Shown: positions 7,501 through 15,583, numbered from the stretch's first letter. The stretch is DNA of 64,000 nt from an uncultured Lachnospiraceae bacterium (GCA_902476645.1 CABSEG010000002.1:1-64000), one strand, 5' to 3'. A program made the numbers and translations. The notes: generated by a model from the sequence alone, not told the origin.

Positions 7501-10117
7501 CCCCGCTGTTTACCGTCAGAAATACATAACGCTCCTGATTGGCAGCCTGTTTATAAGCCTCTTTTCCTTCAAAATCAAAGTAGGAAAGCACCTCTACCGG
7601 TTCCCCATTTACCGTTACCGTCACCTGATTTCCCTGATCTGTCACCCAGTCAGGAATCCGAAGAGCCAGATTTACCTGTGCTTCTTCTCCGTCCAGGGAC
7701 TCAATCCGGAAGACGGCCTGATCGGAAGCAATGGTCTGAATACCAGACTCCTGGGTGATCTTTACATTCTTGTCCTCCCAGGTCAAAATAGAACTCAAGT
7801 ATTGATTCACGAGGACCGTATCATCCATATGGAAATAAATACTATCATTTAGTTTGGTGAAATTCTCCATGCCGCTTCCGGTGCAGCACCAAAAATCCGT
7901 GTCAGGATGTCCGAATACCTTATGATAGCCCGTTGCCATGGGCTGAAAGTACATGCTCATACCTGTCTCTGGATTCTGGGAGGACATAATGGCGTTTATC
8001 AGAGTATTTTCATAATAATCAGCGTACTTTACATCTCCCGTGGCCTTAAACAACTCTCTGGTCAGCTTCAGCATGTTGTAGGTGTTACAGGTCTCACAGT
8101 TTACCGTGGTTTCCTCTCCGTAGAGAATATCATCCGCACCGAAATGCTCGTTCTCACTGTTTCCTCCTGTGATATAGGTATGATGTTCAATCACCATATT
8201 CCAGAATGCTTCTGCGTATTTCAGATACTCTTCCTCATCTTCTCCTAATACCGTATAGCGCTTCAAGGCTCCGACGAATTTGGGGATTGTGGTATTTGCA
8301 TGTCTTCCGTTTAATATATTGGCCCCGCCGTTTTTCACTTGTTCAAACAGATTGATCTCATCAAACTGCTCTGCCGCCCTTAAAATCTCATCCCCATACT
8401 GGCGGTAATCATCATCCTTTTCTACCAATGCATACAGATCATACAGGGCGTCGTTCATACCGCCGTACTCAACTCCCAATACCCGGTTTTTCATGGCTGT
8501 ATCCCAAGAATTTACCCGGTTGTAGACCCAAAGTCCCAGATCCACGGCTGTATCCATAGCATTCTGGTTTCCCGTATATTTGACCACATCCACCAGACCG
8601 GCCAGAATTTTATGCATGGTATACCAAGGAACCCAGTCCCCGCCAATACTGCTCTTACCCTCTAAGCGGTCAAACTGATATTCCAGTTGCACGGTACCGC
8701 CGTTATCTATAATAGCCCCGAATAAAAAGCCATCCTGGCAGTAGGCGCTATCCTTTGCCAATTTCTGACACTCTCTTAGTCCGTCCGCGCAAGCGTTAAT
8801 CTTGTCTAAGATTGCCTGTTTCTGCTCCTGTGTTGCTTCTGGATTCGCATATGCATGTGCCAGGGAGGACATATAGTGTCCCAGAGTATGACCTCCAATT
8901 CGATCACTCTCCCAGCCTCCATATCTGGTGGAATTTCTCATAAACTCCTGACGCTGCCCGGCATCATATCCCGCCGCGTAAGCTGCCGTCTCCCGAAATC
9001 CTGCCAAAAGCCTGTCTGTGTCCAGGGAAACCAGATATTCTACCTCTTTGTCAAAAGAGTTGTTGTAGTACTCATCCGTTACTTCCACTTTTTCGTTGTC
9101 AAAATCATACATTTCCACATTGCTCAACGCTGCGTTAACAGACTTCACAGTCACGGGAAATGTCTTTTTTACATAATAGGTTCCGTTGGATATGGTAGCT
9201 GTCAAATTTACCTTCTGATCCTCTTCTGTACGGGTAACTATGGCATTTGACCCATCGATACGGATTACTTCTTCGTTATCAGATTCCCAGATAATACTGT
9301 TTTCGCCTGTAGCTTGCGCCAATGTAAAATCTCCCCGAACCGTAGTACTATCCAGAGATACGTTCCAATAATCCCTGTACAGATTTCCGTATTCTGCATC
9401 GGAGATCACGATGTAAGATACGTTGACAGCTTTTGTATCATCGCCGGTCCCCCTTAAATTCACGGTCAATTCTCCAGCTTCGTCCAGAGTAATGGTTCCT
9501 GTCTTTGGAGTACCGGGAACACAGGTACCTACATTTACCTGGGACTCTTTTCCTTCATTGAAGACCAAAGAAGGATTCTTAGATACTCCCCACGGATCTG
9601 TACAGAGCACTTCTACCTGGTAAGTTCCTGCGGGAAGCTCAAAGGCGTAGTCCAATTTTCTGGTATTTCCAAAATGAGCGCTCTCTTCCCACTGATTCTT
9701 TGTATAGCGATTTGTATCACTGTTTGGGGATGAAACCGAATGACCTCCGTTTTCATGGGGCCAGGTCCAGTCCGTATCTACTCCCCCCGTTCCGCTTCCC
9801 TTCAAATTAGATTCTGGGGCCTGGGCCTCATAATTGTCTACAATTCCCCATTTCTTCCCAGTTTCTGGGTCTTCTCCATATACCTGTTCTGTCACACTTT
9901 GGAAGGTACCAAAATCTTCTTCCACCGGCGCTGTGGTCACGTCGAAATCTCCGCAATCCACATTATAGTAGGGAAGAATGTCCTCATAAGACACCTCAAC
10001 TCCTTCCCCTGCCGCCCGTGCCTCCAACCCGGTAACCGGGATGGAGGTACAGGCTACAGCCAGACTTAGCAGTCCGGCCATACTTGGTTTCCATAAACCT
10101 CTTCTTTGTTTTTTCAT
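4535..10117 (-). CDS. Giant secreted beta-L-arabinofuranosidase (GH127/GH146 type) with FIVAR and LRR modules
   Basis: The 1860-residue secreted enzyme is predicted to cleave beta-L-arabinofuranosyl units from plant glycans. A signal peptide occupies residues 1-36 (ends ARAA). A beta-sandwich resembling a carbohydrate-binding module follows (about 90-240), then an Ig-like domain (245-327). The catalytic (alpha/alpha)6 domain of the former DUF1680 family spans about 330-1160. The zinc/cysteine active site is visible as E675-T-C677 and C744-C745 (WCC), equivalent to the Glu, Cys, Cys-Cys set of HypBA1 with the first of the paired cysteines as nucleophile. Then come a cadherin-like region, a LamG-type lectin fold (1268-1473), three FIVAR repeats (about 1488-1708) and an LRR module (1720-1860). 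It is monocistronic, with its own promoter and terminator. The assignment between GH127 and GH146 is uncertain. Confidence 0.88.
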   Translation of the reverse strand: MKKQRRGLWKPSMAGLLSLAVACTSIPVTGLEARAAGEGVEVSYEDILPYYNVDCGDFDVTTAPVEEDFGTFQSVTEQVYGEDPETGKKWGIVDNYEAQAPESNLKGSGTGGVDTDWTWPHENGGHSVSSPNSDTNRYTKNQWEESAHFGNTRKLDYAFELPAGTYQVEVLCTDPWGVSKNPSLVFNEGKESQVNVGTCVPGTPKTGTITLDEAGELTVNLRGTGDDTKAVNVSYIVISDAEYGNLYRDYWNVSLDSTTVRGDFTLAQATGENSIIWESDNEEVIRIDGSNAIVTRTEEDQKVNLTATISNGTYYVKKTFPVTVKSVNAALSNVEMYDFDNEKVEVTDEYYNNSFDKEVEYLVSLDTDRLLAGFRETAAYAAGYDAGQRQEFMRNSTRYGGWESDRIGGHTLGHYMSSLAHAYANPEATQEQKQAILDKINACADGLRECQKLAKDSAYCQDGFLFGAIIDNGGTVQLEYQFDRLEGKSSIGGDWVPWYTMHKILAGLVDVVKYTGNQNAMDTAVDLGLWVYNRVNSWDTAMKNRVLGVEYGGMNDALYDLYALVEKDDDYRQYGDEILRAAEQFDEINLFEQVKNGGANILNGRHANTTIPKFVGALKRYTVLGEDEEEYLKYAEAFWNMVIEHHTYITGGNSENEHFGADDILYGEETTVNCETCNTYNMLKLTRELFKATGDVKYADYYENTLINAIMSSQNPETGMSMYFQPMATGYHKVFGHPDTDFWCCTGSGMENFTKLNDSIYFHMDDTVLVNQYLSSILTWEDKNVKITQESGIQTIASDQAVFRIESLDGEEAQVNLALRIPDWVTDQGNQVTVTVNGEPVEVLSYFDFEGKEAYKQAANQERYVFLTVNSGDTVTIQTPMETVAHNLPDSKDTYAFKYGPVVLSAKLGSNPAYQTEASHGVSVRRSSTSAVSSDQLGIYGAESVDEFMENINDHMVRGNGNVFTLQGVNCNYDFVPHYSQYTDNYGIYWTYYVGERDSESIIRDKDTNRKNRVTIDSVQAGYGQYEPGLDPATGHVGSSTEHTRYATAGGYFEYEMKVDQEEPNYLMLTLRREDNGKPLYVTVDGEEIFGSEALDSNSEEAIQGMLSDSDFEKYYQVRVQIPDSAMETAYKNSEGEDVVRFRFAGTEDQDSACLYNWSYCVRGYRTENSLTGLQVEGENVSLSQDGYEMTLPVEQASFQINAMIEDAAGYVAVNGRAIEEGADSQIELTDYIGDYEITVYAENFEPVDSFILHVEQDVSDVDLSGHIKRYYSFDKSLGDALTVQKATIPSPVDKKVSYVDGATKDSQEAIYLDGTFGLRMGSANDLGESYTISYWMKPDALGKDVDPTFCAGVFDPEYWFSATFDGKLWSYKNGYIASGASNAYRSGEWQYVTIVVDGSQKGSKEGTVKGTLYVNGEQVAKGDVAGGVMTNENALLYFGVNRWDSYFKGSLDDLMMLDVALSQREVRAFMDGTIQTDGTGISQEEQELRLAKQALQREIQKAESYAEDEYTEASYQRLKEALETARSAYENEGATLEQLKAAKNALSEAIQVLVTKEEAAILQAKAALYEKIREAERYGKADYTELSYQTLQDALEAARNVYESENATLSQVTDAEAVLAAAIEALVPVENEGDETSQQIAAAKASLQAKINQAAAYRESDYTAQSYSALRTALEAARNVVNNAGATLDQINAASAAIDSAVKNLQKAVVSEEKPVSYKGKTVKVGNYKFKITKHSDKAKEAAFVGVVKKKATVKIPATFKYKGIRFKVTSIRAKALSGNKKVKRLVIGNNVKIIGQRAFYGCRNLKAIVFKGKQVTKIQRGAFLKIKANASVKVPKSAKKKYRKLLNKKVISRKTVIK

Positions 10118-10167
10118 TCCTGCCTATCCTCCTTTTTAGATGATTATCCCTATTTTCGCATATACAA

Positions 10168-10176
10168 ATTATATCA
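10168..10176 (-). promoter_or_regulatory. Extended -10 promoter for the arabinofuranosidase gene
   Basis: On the minus strand the sequence reads TGATATAATT: a perfect TATAAT preceded by the TGn extension, about 50 bases before the ATG. The -35 region is only T-rich. The ribosome binding site AAGGAGG follows. I saw no obvious operator or cre-like palindrome in the 181-base gap, and no terminator for glpK. Confidence 0.6.
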
Positions 10177-10298
10177 CGAGGCAGGCAAGCAAAAAACAGA
10201 AGATCTTGCTGTGTTATTATGATTTTTTTGGAATTTATTTACAGAAAATTTCAGATAAAAGTTCCATTGTTCATTTTTTTACTATTTTGTTCTATTTT

Positions 10299-11810
10299 TT
10301 ACGATTCTGACTCCTGCCCATCTTTTGCCCATACCAGAGCACAATTCATAGCCCGGCGCCAGCCCTCCAAAAGACGCTCCCTTTGCTCGTTTCCCATCTG
10401 AGGTTTAAAGCGCCTTTCCAGAGAGCCTTTGTTTCGAATCTCTTCCAGATCCCTCCAATATCCCACAGCCAGTCCTGCCAGATAAGCGGCTCCCATGGCT
10501 GTAGTCTCAATACATTTGGGGCGCTCCACTGCCGCCTGCAAAAGGTCAGACTGAAATTGCATTAAAAAATTGTTTGCGCAGGCTCCCCCGTCCACCTTCA
10601 GAGACTTTAACCGCATCCCGGAATCTTGCTCCATAGCCCAGATCACATCTGCCACCTGATAAGCTAGGGATTCCACTGTAGCACGGATCAAATGCTCCTT
10701 GCTGGTCCCTCTGGTCAGACCTACGATTGTCCCTCTGGCATAGGGTTCCCAGTAGGGAGCCCCGAGACCGGTAAAGGCTGGCACCACATACACTCCTCCC
10801 GCATCCTTCACTCTCGTACAATATTCTTCTGTCTGAGCAGCCGAGTGAATCATACGAAGTTCGTCTCTAAGCCACTGAATAGATGCCCCGGCAACAAACA
10901 CGCTTCCCTCCAAAGCGTACTGTGGGGGCTCTCCCGCCCTCGCAGCCAGGGTGGTCAAAAGGCCATGTTTGGATTCCACCGCCTGATCTGCCGTATGCAT
11001 CAGCAAAAAACATCCGGTCCCGTAAGTATTTTTCACTTCCCCGCCCCTATGGCAGCACTGGCCAAAAAGCGCGGCCTGCTGATCTCCCGCGGCTCCTGCA
11101 ATGGGGATTCCCTCCCCGATCACGGCGCTTTTGGTATATCCGTAAATACAGCTGGAAGACTTTACCTGGGGCAACATAACTTTGGGAATACGAAACTTAG
11201 CCAAAATTTCTTCGTCCCACTGAAGCCTGTGGATATCATAGAGCATGGTTCTGGACGCGTTCGTCTCATCCGTCACATGCGCTTCCCCGCCGGTCAGATT
11301 CCAGATCAGCCAGGTATCCACCGTGCCAAACAAAAGCTCTCCCCTTTCTGCCCGATTCCTGGCTCCCTCCACATGGTCCAAAATCCACTCCAGCTTGGTG
11401 GCAGAAAAGTAAGCGTCTGGAATCAGCCCCGTCCGCCTCTGAAGAATCTTATCAAATCCTTCCCTCTTTAACGCCTCAATTCTTTTTGCCGTCCGGCGGC
11501 ACTGCCACACAATAGCCGGATAAATGGGTTTCCCGGTCTTTTTCTCCCACACGATCGTGGTCTCCCTCTGGTTGGTAATCCCAATAGCCCGAATGTCTTT
11601 TGCCTTTGCCCCGATCTTGCTCATGGCCTCAGCAGCCACACTCATTTGAGAGGACCAGATTTCCACAGGGTCGTGTTCCACCCATCCAGATTTCGGAAAA
11701 TATTGAGTAAACTCCTTTTGGGCCACACTGCAAAGGTTCCCTGCCCGATCAAACAAGATGCACCTGGAACTGGTGGTTCCCTGGTCAAATGCCATGATAT
11801 AGCCGCTCAT
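10299..11810 (-). CDS. glpK: Glycerol kinase
   Basis: The 503-residue FGGY-family kinase phosphorylates glycerol to sn-glycerol-3-phosphate in the cytoplasm. The start SGYIMAFDQGTTSSRCILFD is the canonical ATP-binding phosphate-1 motif, followed by GWVEHDPVEIW and, near residue 250, GDQQAALFGQ. The C-terminal part has the adenosine motif KVDGGACANNFLMQFQ. Length is exactly as usual for GlpK. The ATG has GGAGGGCGG before it and lies only 12 bases after an iron alcohol dehydrogenase stop, so the two are co-transcribed. The usual neighbours glpF and glpD are absent, so the source of glycerol is not evident from the window. Confidence 0.97.
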   Translation of the reverse strand: MSGYIMAFDQGTTSSRCILFDRAGNLCSVAQKEFTQYFPKSGWVEHDPVEIWSSQMSVAAEAMSKIGAKAKDIRAIGITNQRETTIVWEKKTGKPIYPAIVWQCRRTAKRIEALKREGFDKILQRRTGLIPDAYFSATKLEWILDHVEGARNRAERGELLFGTVDTWLIWNLTGGEAHVTDETNASRTMLYDIHRLQWDEEILAKFRIPKVMLPQVKSSSCIYGYTKSAVIGEGIPIAGAAGDQQAALFGQCCHRGGEVKNTYGTGCFLLMHTADQAVESKHGLLTTLAARAGEPPQYALEGSVFVAGASIQWLRDELRMIHSAAQTEEYCTRVKDAGGVYVVPAFTGLGAPYWEPYARGTIVGLTRGTSKEHLIRATVESLAYQVADVIWAMEQDSGMRLKSLKVDGGACANNFLMQFQSDLLQAAVERPKCIETTAMGAAYLAGLAVGYWRDLEEIRNKGSLERRFKPQMGNEQRERLLEGWRRAMNCALVWAKDGQESES

Positions 11811-11822
11811 AAGTCCGCCCTC

Positions 11823-13001
11823 CTATCTGGCTGCCCGGTAGATCGCTTGCATATCATCCTGATTCAGCTTCTTTACAATACCAATGGTACGCTTTCCAAA
11901 AAAGCTGCATTTTTCTGCCAGCTTGGCTATCTGCTCTTCGCTGGGCTCTACCCCCAGTTCTTTTAGAGAGGTTGGCATGCGCACAGAGCGGAAAAAAGCC
12001 TCCATAGCTTCAATCCCATCCAAGGCCGTCTTTTCCGGCTCCGGGCCTTCCTCTACGCCCATTACCTTGACGGCAAAACGTACAAAGCGGTCTAAACGGT
12101 TCCGGAATACATATCTGGCCCAACTTCCCCAGATGGCCGCCAGTCCGGCCCCATGAGCCACGTCAAACATACCGCCCAACTCATGCTCCAGCTGATGGGA
12201 AGCCCAGTCTCCTCCATCTGTACCGCAACCGGTTAGTCCGTTATGGGAAAGGCTTCCCGCCCACATAATCTCTGCCCTGGACTCGTAATTCTTCGGCTCA
12301 TCCAACAGGAATCTGGCATGTTTCATCACCGTTCTCAGCAAGCCTTCGCTTATGGCATCTGTCAGTTCCATATTTTCCACCTGATTGAAATACCGCTCCA
12401 TGGTATGCATCATAATATCCACACAGCCGCTTTCTGTCTGGTACTCCGGCAGAGTCATGGTCAACTGGGGATTCATCACTGCAAATTTACAGCGGCAAAT
12501 ATCATTTCGGTATCCTCTTTTTAACCATCCCTCCTCTTTGGTGATAACAGAGGAATTACTCATCTCGCTCCCCGCCGCGGCAATAGTCAGTACAGCTCCT
12601 ACCGGAAGGCAGGCCTTAGGTTCTCTCTTCTTTTCATAGAAATCCCATACATCTCCCTCGTTTGCCACGCCGTATCCGATGGCTTTGGCAGAGTCGATCA
12701 CACTGCCTCCACCCACTGCCAGAATAAAATCCACGCCTTCTTTTTTACACAGTTCAATTCCTTCCTGTACCTTGGACAGACGGGGATTGGGAACCACGCC
12801 TCCTAACATCGCATAGGGAATTCCATCCTCCTTCAGAAGATTTCCAATCTCATCCAGCAGTCCGGAGCGCTTTGCGCTGTTTCCCCCATAATGCAGCAGG
12901 ACCTTCTTTCCCCCTTCTTCCCGGACAAGACGCGCCACTTCTTTTTGGGTATCCTTTCCAAATAACACTCTGGTGGGGGTAAAGTACTCAAAATTGTTCA
13001 T
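11823..13001 (-). CDS. Iron-containing alcohol dehydrogenase, butanol-dehydrogenase-like
   Basis: The 392-residue group III alcohol dehydrogenase begins NNFEYFTPTRVLFGKDTQKE, the typical opening of the NAD(P)H-dependent butanol dehydrogenase/YqhD branch. Nucleotide-binding GGGSVIDSAKAIGYG lies at residues about 96-110, and metal-binding histidines are seen in WASHQLEHELGGMFDVAHGAGLAA (about 255-280). It is cytoplasmic and probably converts aldehydes to alcohols as an electron sink during fermentation. It is first in a two-gene operon with glpK. It is only distantly related to the microcompartment dehydrogenase at the left edge, so the two are probably not recent duplicates. The substrate cannot be read from sequence. 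Confidence 0.93.
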   Translation of the reverse strand: MNNFEYFTPTRVLFGKDTQKEVARLVREEGGKKVLLHYGGNSAKRSGLLDEIGNLLKEDGIPYAMLGGVVPNPRLSKVQEGIELCKKEGVDFILAVGGGSVIDSAKAIGYGVANEGDVWDFYEKKREPKACLPVGAVLTIAAAGSEMSNSSVITKEEGWLKRGYRNDICRCKFAVMNPQLTMTLPEYQTESGCVDIMMHTMERYFNQVENMELTDAISEGLLRTVMKHARFLLDEPKNYESRAEIMWAGSLSHNGLTGCGTDGGDWASHQLEHELGGMFDVAHGAGLAAIWGSWARYVFRNRLDRFVRFAVKVMGVEEGPEPEKTALDGIEAMEAFFRSVRMPTSLKELGVEPSEEQIAKLAEKCSFFGKRTIGIVKKLNQDDMQAIYRAAR

Positions 13002-13034
13002 CTTGTGTTCTCCTTTCGCATATACTCTGGGGTT

Positions 13035-13043
13035 AGTATATCA
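13035..13043 (-). promoter_or_regulatory. Extended -10 promoter for the alcohol dehydrogenase-glpK operon
   Basis: The minus strand reads TGATATACT, that is TGn plus TATACT, 34 bases ahead of the ATG and just after the terminator of the preceding gene. No good -35 box is seen, as is usual for extended -10 promoters. Confidence 0.55.
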
Positions 13044-13059
13044 CAATTCCATAAAAATT

Positions 13060-13080
13060 GGGCGGCTTTTTGGGCCGCCC
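13060..13080 (-). terminator. Terminator after the 67-residue membrane protein gene
   Basis: A GGGCGGC / GCCGCCC stem with a 7-base loop is followed on the minus strand by AATTTTTATGG. It lies 24 bases after the small gene's stop and directly before the promoter of the alcohol dehydrogenase. Confidence 0.8.
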
Positions 13081-13103
13081 GCGCTTTTCTGTCTGTAAGT
13101 GTT

Positions 13104-13307
13104 CTATTCTTCTTCCGTGTAGGTTTCCGTCCGTTTTCTTTTTCCGAATAGCCGAAACACTACCACATTCAAAATCACAATCACATATAAAACCAAAAAT
13201 GTCTGTTTATCCTGGATACTTTCATACCGAAGCAGAAAAACTCCTGTCATCAAAATCAGAATCAATTCCAACAGAATCTGATACCATGTCTCTTTTAATT
13301 CCCTCAT
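13104..13307 (-). CDS. Small two-helix membrane protein of unknown function
   Basis: The 67-residue protein has two hydrophobic segments, roughly residues 9-25 and 37-53, separated by a polar turn (RYESIQDKQ) and ending in a charged tail (GKRKRTETYTEEE). The ATG is eight bases after GGAGG and a good terminator follows, which together support a real gene. I do not recognise a family. It lies 135 bases after the cytidylate-kinase-like gene with no terminator between, so it may be on the same transcript. By charge, a cytoplasmic C-terminus is likely. Confidence 0.7.
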   Translation of the reverse strand: MRELKETWYQILLELILILMTGVFLLRYESIQDKQTFLVLYVIVILNVVVFRLFGKRKRTETYTEEE

Positions 13308-13442
13308 ATGTCAAACCTCCGGAGCTTCCGGATATCCCCCGGATTTTTCTCCTGGTGCCTTTCTTTTAATCTATCTTTAACATAGCAGGAAATTGTGATT
13401 TTTCTATGTTCAAATTGTGAAAAAATGATCTTAAAAATTCTC

Positions 13443-13928
13443 CTATATGTATTCCTTTTTCTCGAAGTAACGCATCAGGATATCCGCGCAGTTTTCAATT
13501 CCCAGCTTGGATGTATCCAGAATCATGTGATAGTTATTCACATCCCCCCAGGCCTTTCCTGTGTTCCTGTGGTAGTATTCTGCCCGCTCTTCATCCGTCT
13601 GTTCCACTTTTTTTCTGGCTTCTTCATAAGAAAGAGCTTCCAGATCCATAATCCTGCGGATACGGTCTTCTTTTTCCGCAAAAACATAGATATTAAATGC
13701 ATTCGGCATATCCTGCAATATCTCCGATGCACAGCGTCCCAGAATAATACAGGGTTCTTCTGCCAGCTTGCGGATGACCTCTGATTCAGACTCATAATCT
13801 GTATCATGGCTTTCCTGCTCTATATAGGCCTTATCGTAAACCGGTATCTGAAGCCGCTTAGAAAGCTCACTGGCAATAATGCTGGCCCCTGTCCCGAAAC
13901 GACGGCTCATTGTGATCACTAAATTCAT
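13443..13928 (-). CDS. Cytidylate-kinase-like protein, compact form
   Basis: The 161-residue protein opens NLVITMSRRFGTGASIIASE, a glycine-rich P-loop variant typical of the cytidylate kinase-like family (Cytidylate_kin2), followed by PVYDKAYIEQES and a C-terminal half with REDRIRRI-like arginines and the family segment YYHRNTGKAWGDVNNYHMIL. Family members usually have about 200 residues; this one appears to lack 30-40 residues of the lid/NMP region after the first third (DTDYESESEVIRKLAEEPC follows directly). The classic GKGT lysine is replaced by GTGAS, so NMP kinase activity is doubtful. It has its own strong promoter, which overlaps the stop of the upstream dus gene, and an AAAGGAGGAG ribosome site. 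Confidence 0.8.
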   Translation of the reverse strand: MNLVITMSRRFGTGASIIASELSKRLQIPVYDKAYIEQESHDTDYESESEVIRKLAEEPCIILGRCASEILQDMPNAFNIYVFAEKEDRIRRIMDLEALSYEEARKKVEQTDEERAEYYHRNTGKAWGDVNNYHMILDTSKLGIENCADILMRYFEKKEYI

Positions 13929-13995
13929 AGAAACTCCTCCTTTGTGTGTCGGATTCGGAAATACACTCCCGAATTAGAAGTTTTTCCGTAGCACC

Positions 13996-14024
13996 ATTAT
14001 GACATGCGCTTTCGCTTTTGTCAA
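13996..14024 (-). promoter_or_regulatory. Sigma-A promoter for the cytidylate-kinase-like gene
   Basis: On the minus strand a perfect TTGACA and CATAAT are separated by 17 bases. The -35 box overlaps the stop codon of the preceding dus gene, so the downstream gene is independently transcribed. A small ATTCGG / CCGAAT hairpin lies in the leader before the ribosome binding site. Confidence 0.8.
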
Positions 14025-14986
14025 ACCGAAAACACAGCAAAGTCCCGCTTCATGATCAGCCTCTTTCTGGAAAATAAAGCTTCCACAGCTTCCTCATACT
14101 CCCTAAGTCTCTGAGCCTTTCGTATCTTTTTTGCCTCTTTTTCAGCGTCCTCAAAGCTTTCTATGAGGTAAGACCACAGCTCTTTCATTTTAAACAATAC
14201 ATTCTTTTCTCCAAACAGCAGTCCTTGATAGTCCCGATAAATCCGGTCATGAAAGTTGCGCAGCCTTTGTTTATCCATGGGTTCTTTCCCCTGAAGCTCT
14301 CCCACCAATCCCGGATTGGCAAGCATTCCCCTTCCTATCATGATACGGTCTACCTTAGGAAATCGCTTCCGAAATTCTTCCACATCTTTTACCGTCTTTA
14401 AATCCCCGTTGTAACAGACAGGACATTTGCACCGGGCAAGGCCCTGAGCAAAGACATCCAGATTGGGGGCGTTTCTGTAAAAATCCTTCTGCACCCTTGG
14501 ATGGATGATTAACTCCTTGACGGGATACTGGTTATAAATCTCTATCAGATGGGCAAATTCCTCACCCCTGTCCTTTCCGATTCTGGTCTTAATCGAGATC
14601 TCCATATTTGCCTTCTCAAAAATTTCATCCAAAAATCGGTCCAATTCCTCCGGAACAGCTAAAAATCCTGCTCCCCTGCATTTGGATGCCACCGTTCTGG
14701 ACGGACAACCCAAATTCAGGTTTACTTCCCGGTAACCATACTCCTTAAGCTGACCTGACGCTTTTAGAAACTCTTCGGTCTTGTTGGTAAGAATCTGGGG
14801 AATGACATCCATCCCTCGGTTATGTTCCGGAAGGATGTCTTCTCTCTCCCTGGTTCGAAAACAGGTTTTCTGATTTGGCGCCAAAAAGGGCGTCATATAC
14901 CGGTCTATTCCCGGAAAGTAATCGTGATGGGCATTGCGGTATAAATATCCTGTGATTCCCTCCATAGGCGCAAAGTAATACTTCAT
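14021..14986 (-). CDS. dus: tRNA-dihydrouridine synthase
   Basis: The 321-residue FMN-dependent enzyme reduces uridines to dihydrouridine in tRNA D-loops. It starts MKYYFAPMEGITGYLYRNAH, the typical Dus opening; the active-site segment NLNLGCPSRTVASK holds the catalytic cysteine region, followed by SIKTRIGKDRGEE and the FMN phosphate-binding VDRIMIGRGMLANPGL. The start was set at this ATG because AAGGAG lies nine bases upstream and a full promoter lies just upstream, inside what would otherwise be an N-terminal extension. Which tRNA positions it modifies cannot be judged; Lachnospiraceae genomes commonly carry this DusC-like short form in addition to DusB. Confidence 0.93.
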   Translation of the reverse strand: MKYYFAPMEGITGYLYRNAHHDYFPGIDRYMTPFLAPNQKTCFRTREREDILPEHNRGMDVIPQILTNKTEEFLKASGQLKEYGYREVNLNLGCPSRTVASKCRGAGFLAVPEELDRFLDEIFEKANMEISIKTRIGKDRGEEFAHLIEIYNQYPVKELIIHPRVQKDFYRNAPNLDVFAQGLARCKCPVCYNGDLKTVKDVEEFRKRFPKVDRIMIGRGMLANPGLVGELQGKEPMDKQRLRNFHDRIYRDYQGLLFGEKNVLFKMKELWSYLIESFEDAEKEAKKIRKAQRLREYEEAVEALFSRKRLIMKRDFAVFSV

Positions 14987-15026
14987 GACAGTTTCTCTCC
15001 TTTTTACATCCATACTGCATCCTATA

Positions 15027-15055
15027 ACTATAGGTGGAATCCTCTCTACCGTCAA
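15027..15055 (-). promoter_or_regulatory. dus: Sigma-A promoter for dus
   Basis: On the minus strand TTGACG and TATAGT are separated by exactly 17 bases, 36 bases after the spoVAC stop and about 40 bases before the dus ATG. This makes dus a separate unit from the spoVA genes, although no clear terminator is visible between them (only a weak GCCC/GGGC hairpin). Confidence 0.75.
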
Positions 15056-15091
15056 GCTCTTTTTTAAGATAGCAGCCCGGAGGGCAGACCG

Positions 15092-15562
15092 CTAAAGTAC
15101 CTTTGTGATCTTTAAAATCCAGTAAAGAAAGCCTAGAATCCAGGAGCTGAAAATACCATATAAAATCACCGGTCCGGCAATGGTAAAAATTTTACATCCG
15201 ATTCCGAATACCTGCCCCTCCTTTTGAAATTCGATGGCAGGAGCCGCCACGGAATTGGCAAAGCCCGTGATAGGCACAAGGGTCCCCGCGCCTCCAAACT
15301 TAGCCAACTTCGGGTAAATATTAACGCCAGTTAGAATCACACTGGTTAAAATTAACAGTAAAGAACACCAGCTTGCCGCCGTCTCCTGATCCAATTTCAG
15401 CACATCTGTTGCACAGTTTAAGATGAATTGTCCCAGCAGGCAAATCAGACCTCCTGTCAAAAAGGCCTTGGCCATATTCATAGGCAGGCTGTGGGTGGGC
15501 GTTACCTGCTTGACATATTCGTTGTATTTCTGATTTTTCTGTTCCTTTAAAACATCTGCCAT
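15092..15562 (-). CDS. spoVAC: Stage V sporulation protein AC
   Basis: The 156-residue multi-pass membrane protein has the SpoVAC pattern: a hydrophilic start with a conserved THSLPMNMAKAFLTGGLIC, then GVNIYPKLAKFGGAGTLVPITGFANSVAAPAIEFQKEGQVFGIG. The GAGT-VPITGFANS motif is shared by SpoVAC and SpoVAE; the charged N-terminal extension before the first helix favours SpoVAC. In Bacillus SpoVAC is the mechanosensitive pore for Ca-dipicolinate release and uptake in the spore inner membrane. Here it is the last gene of the spoVA set: spoVAD and spoVAE do not follow and a dus gene with its own promoter comes next. Confidence 0.93.
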   Translation of the reverse strand: MADVLKEQKNQKYNEYVKQVTPTHSLPMNMAKAFLTGGLICLLGQFILNCATDVLKLDQETAASWCSLLLILTSVILTGVNIYPKLAKFGGAGTLVPITGFANSVAAPAIEFQKEGQVFGIGCKIFTIAGPVILYGIFSSWILGFLYWILKITKVL

Positions 15563-15583
15563 ATTCCCTTCTGTTTCTCCTTT

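Noticed and set aside
10692..11471. 259-codon open frame on the plus strand across glpK
   Set aside because: It is antisense to a full-length, well conserved glycerol kinase gene, has no ribosome site and a composition typical of a shadow frame.
14987..15055. N-terminal extension of the tRNA-dihydrouridine synthase
   Set aside because: The region holds the -35 and -10 boxes of the dus promoter and the ribosome site of the internal ATG.
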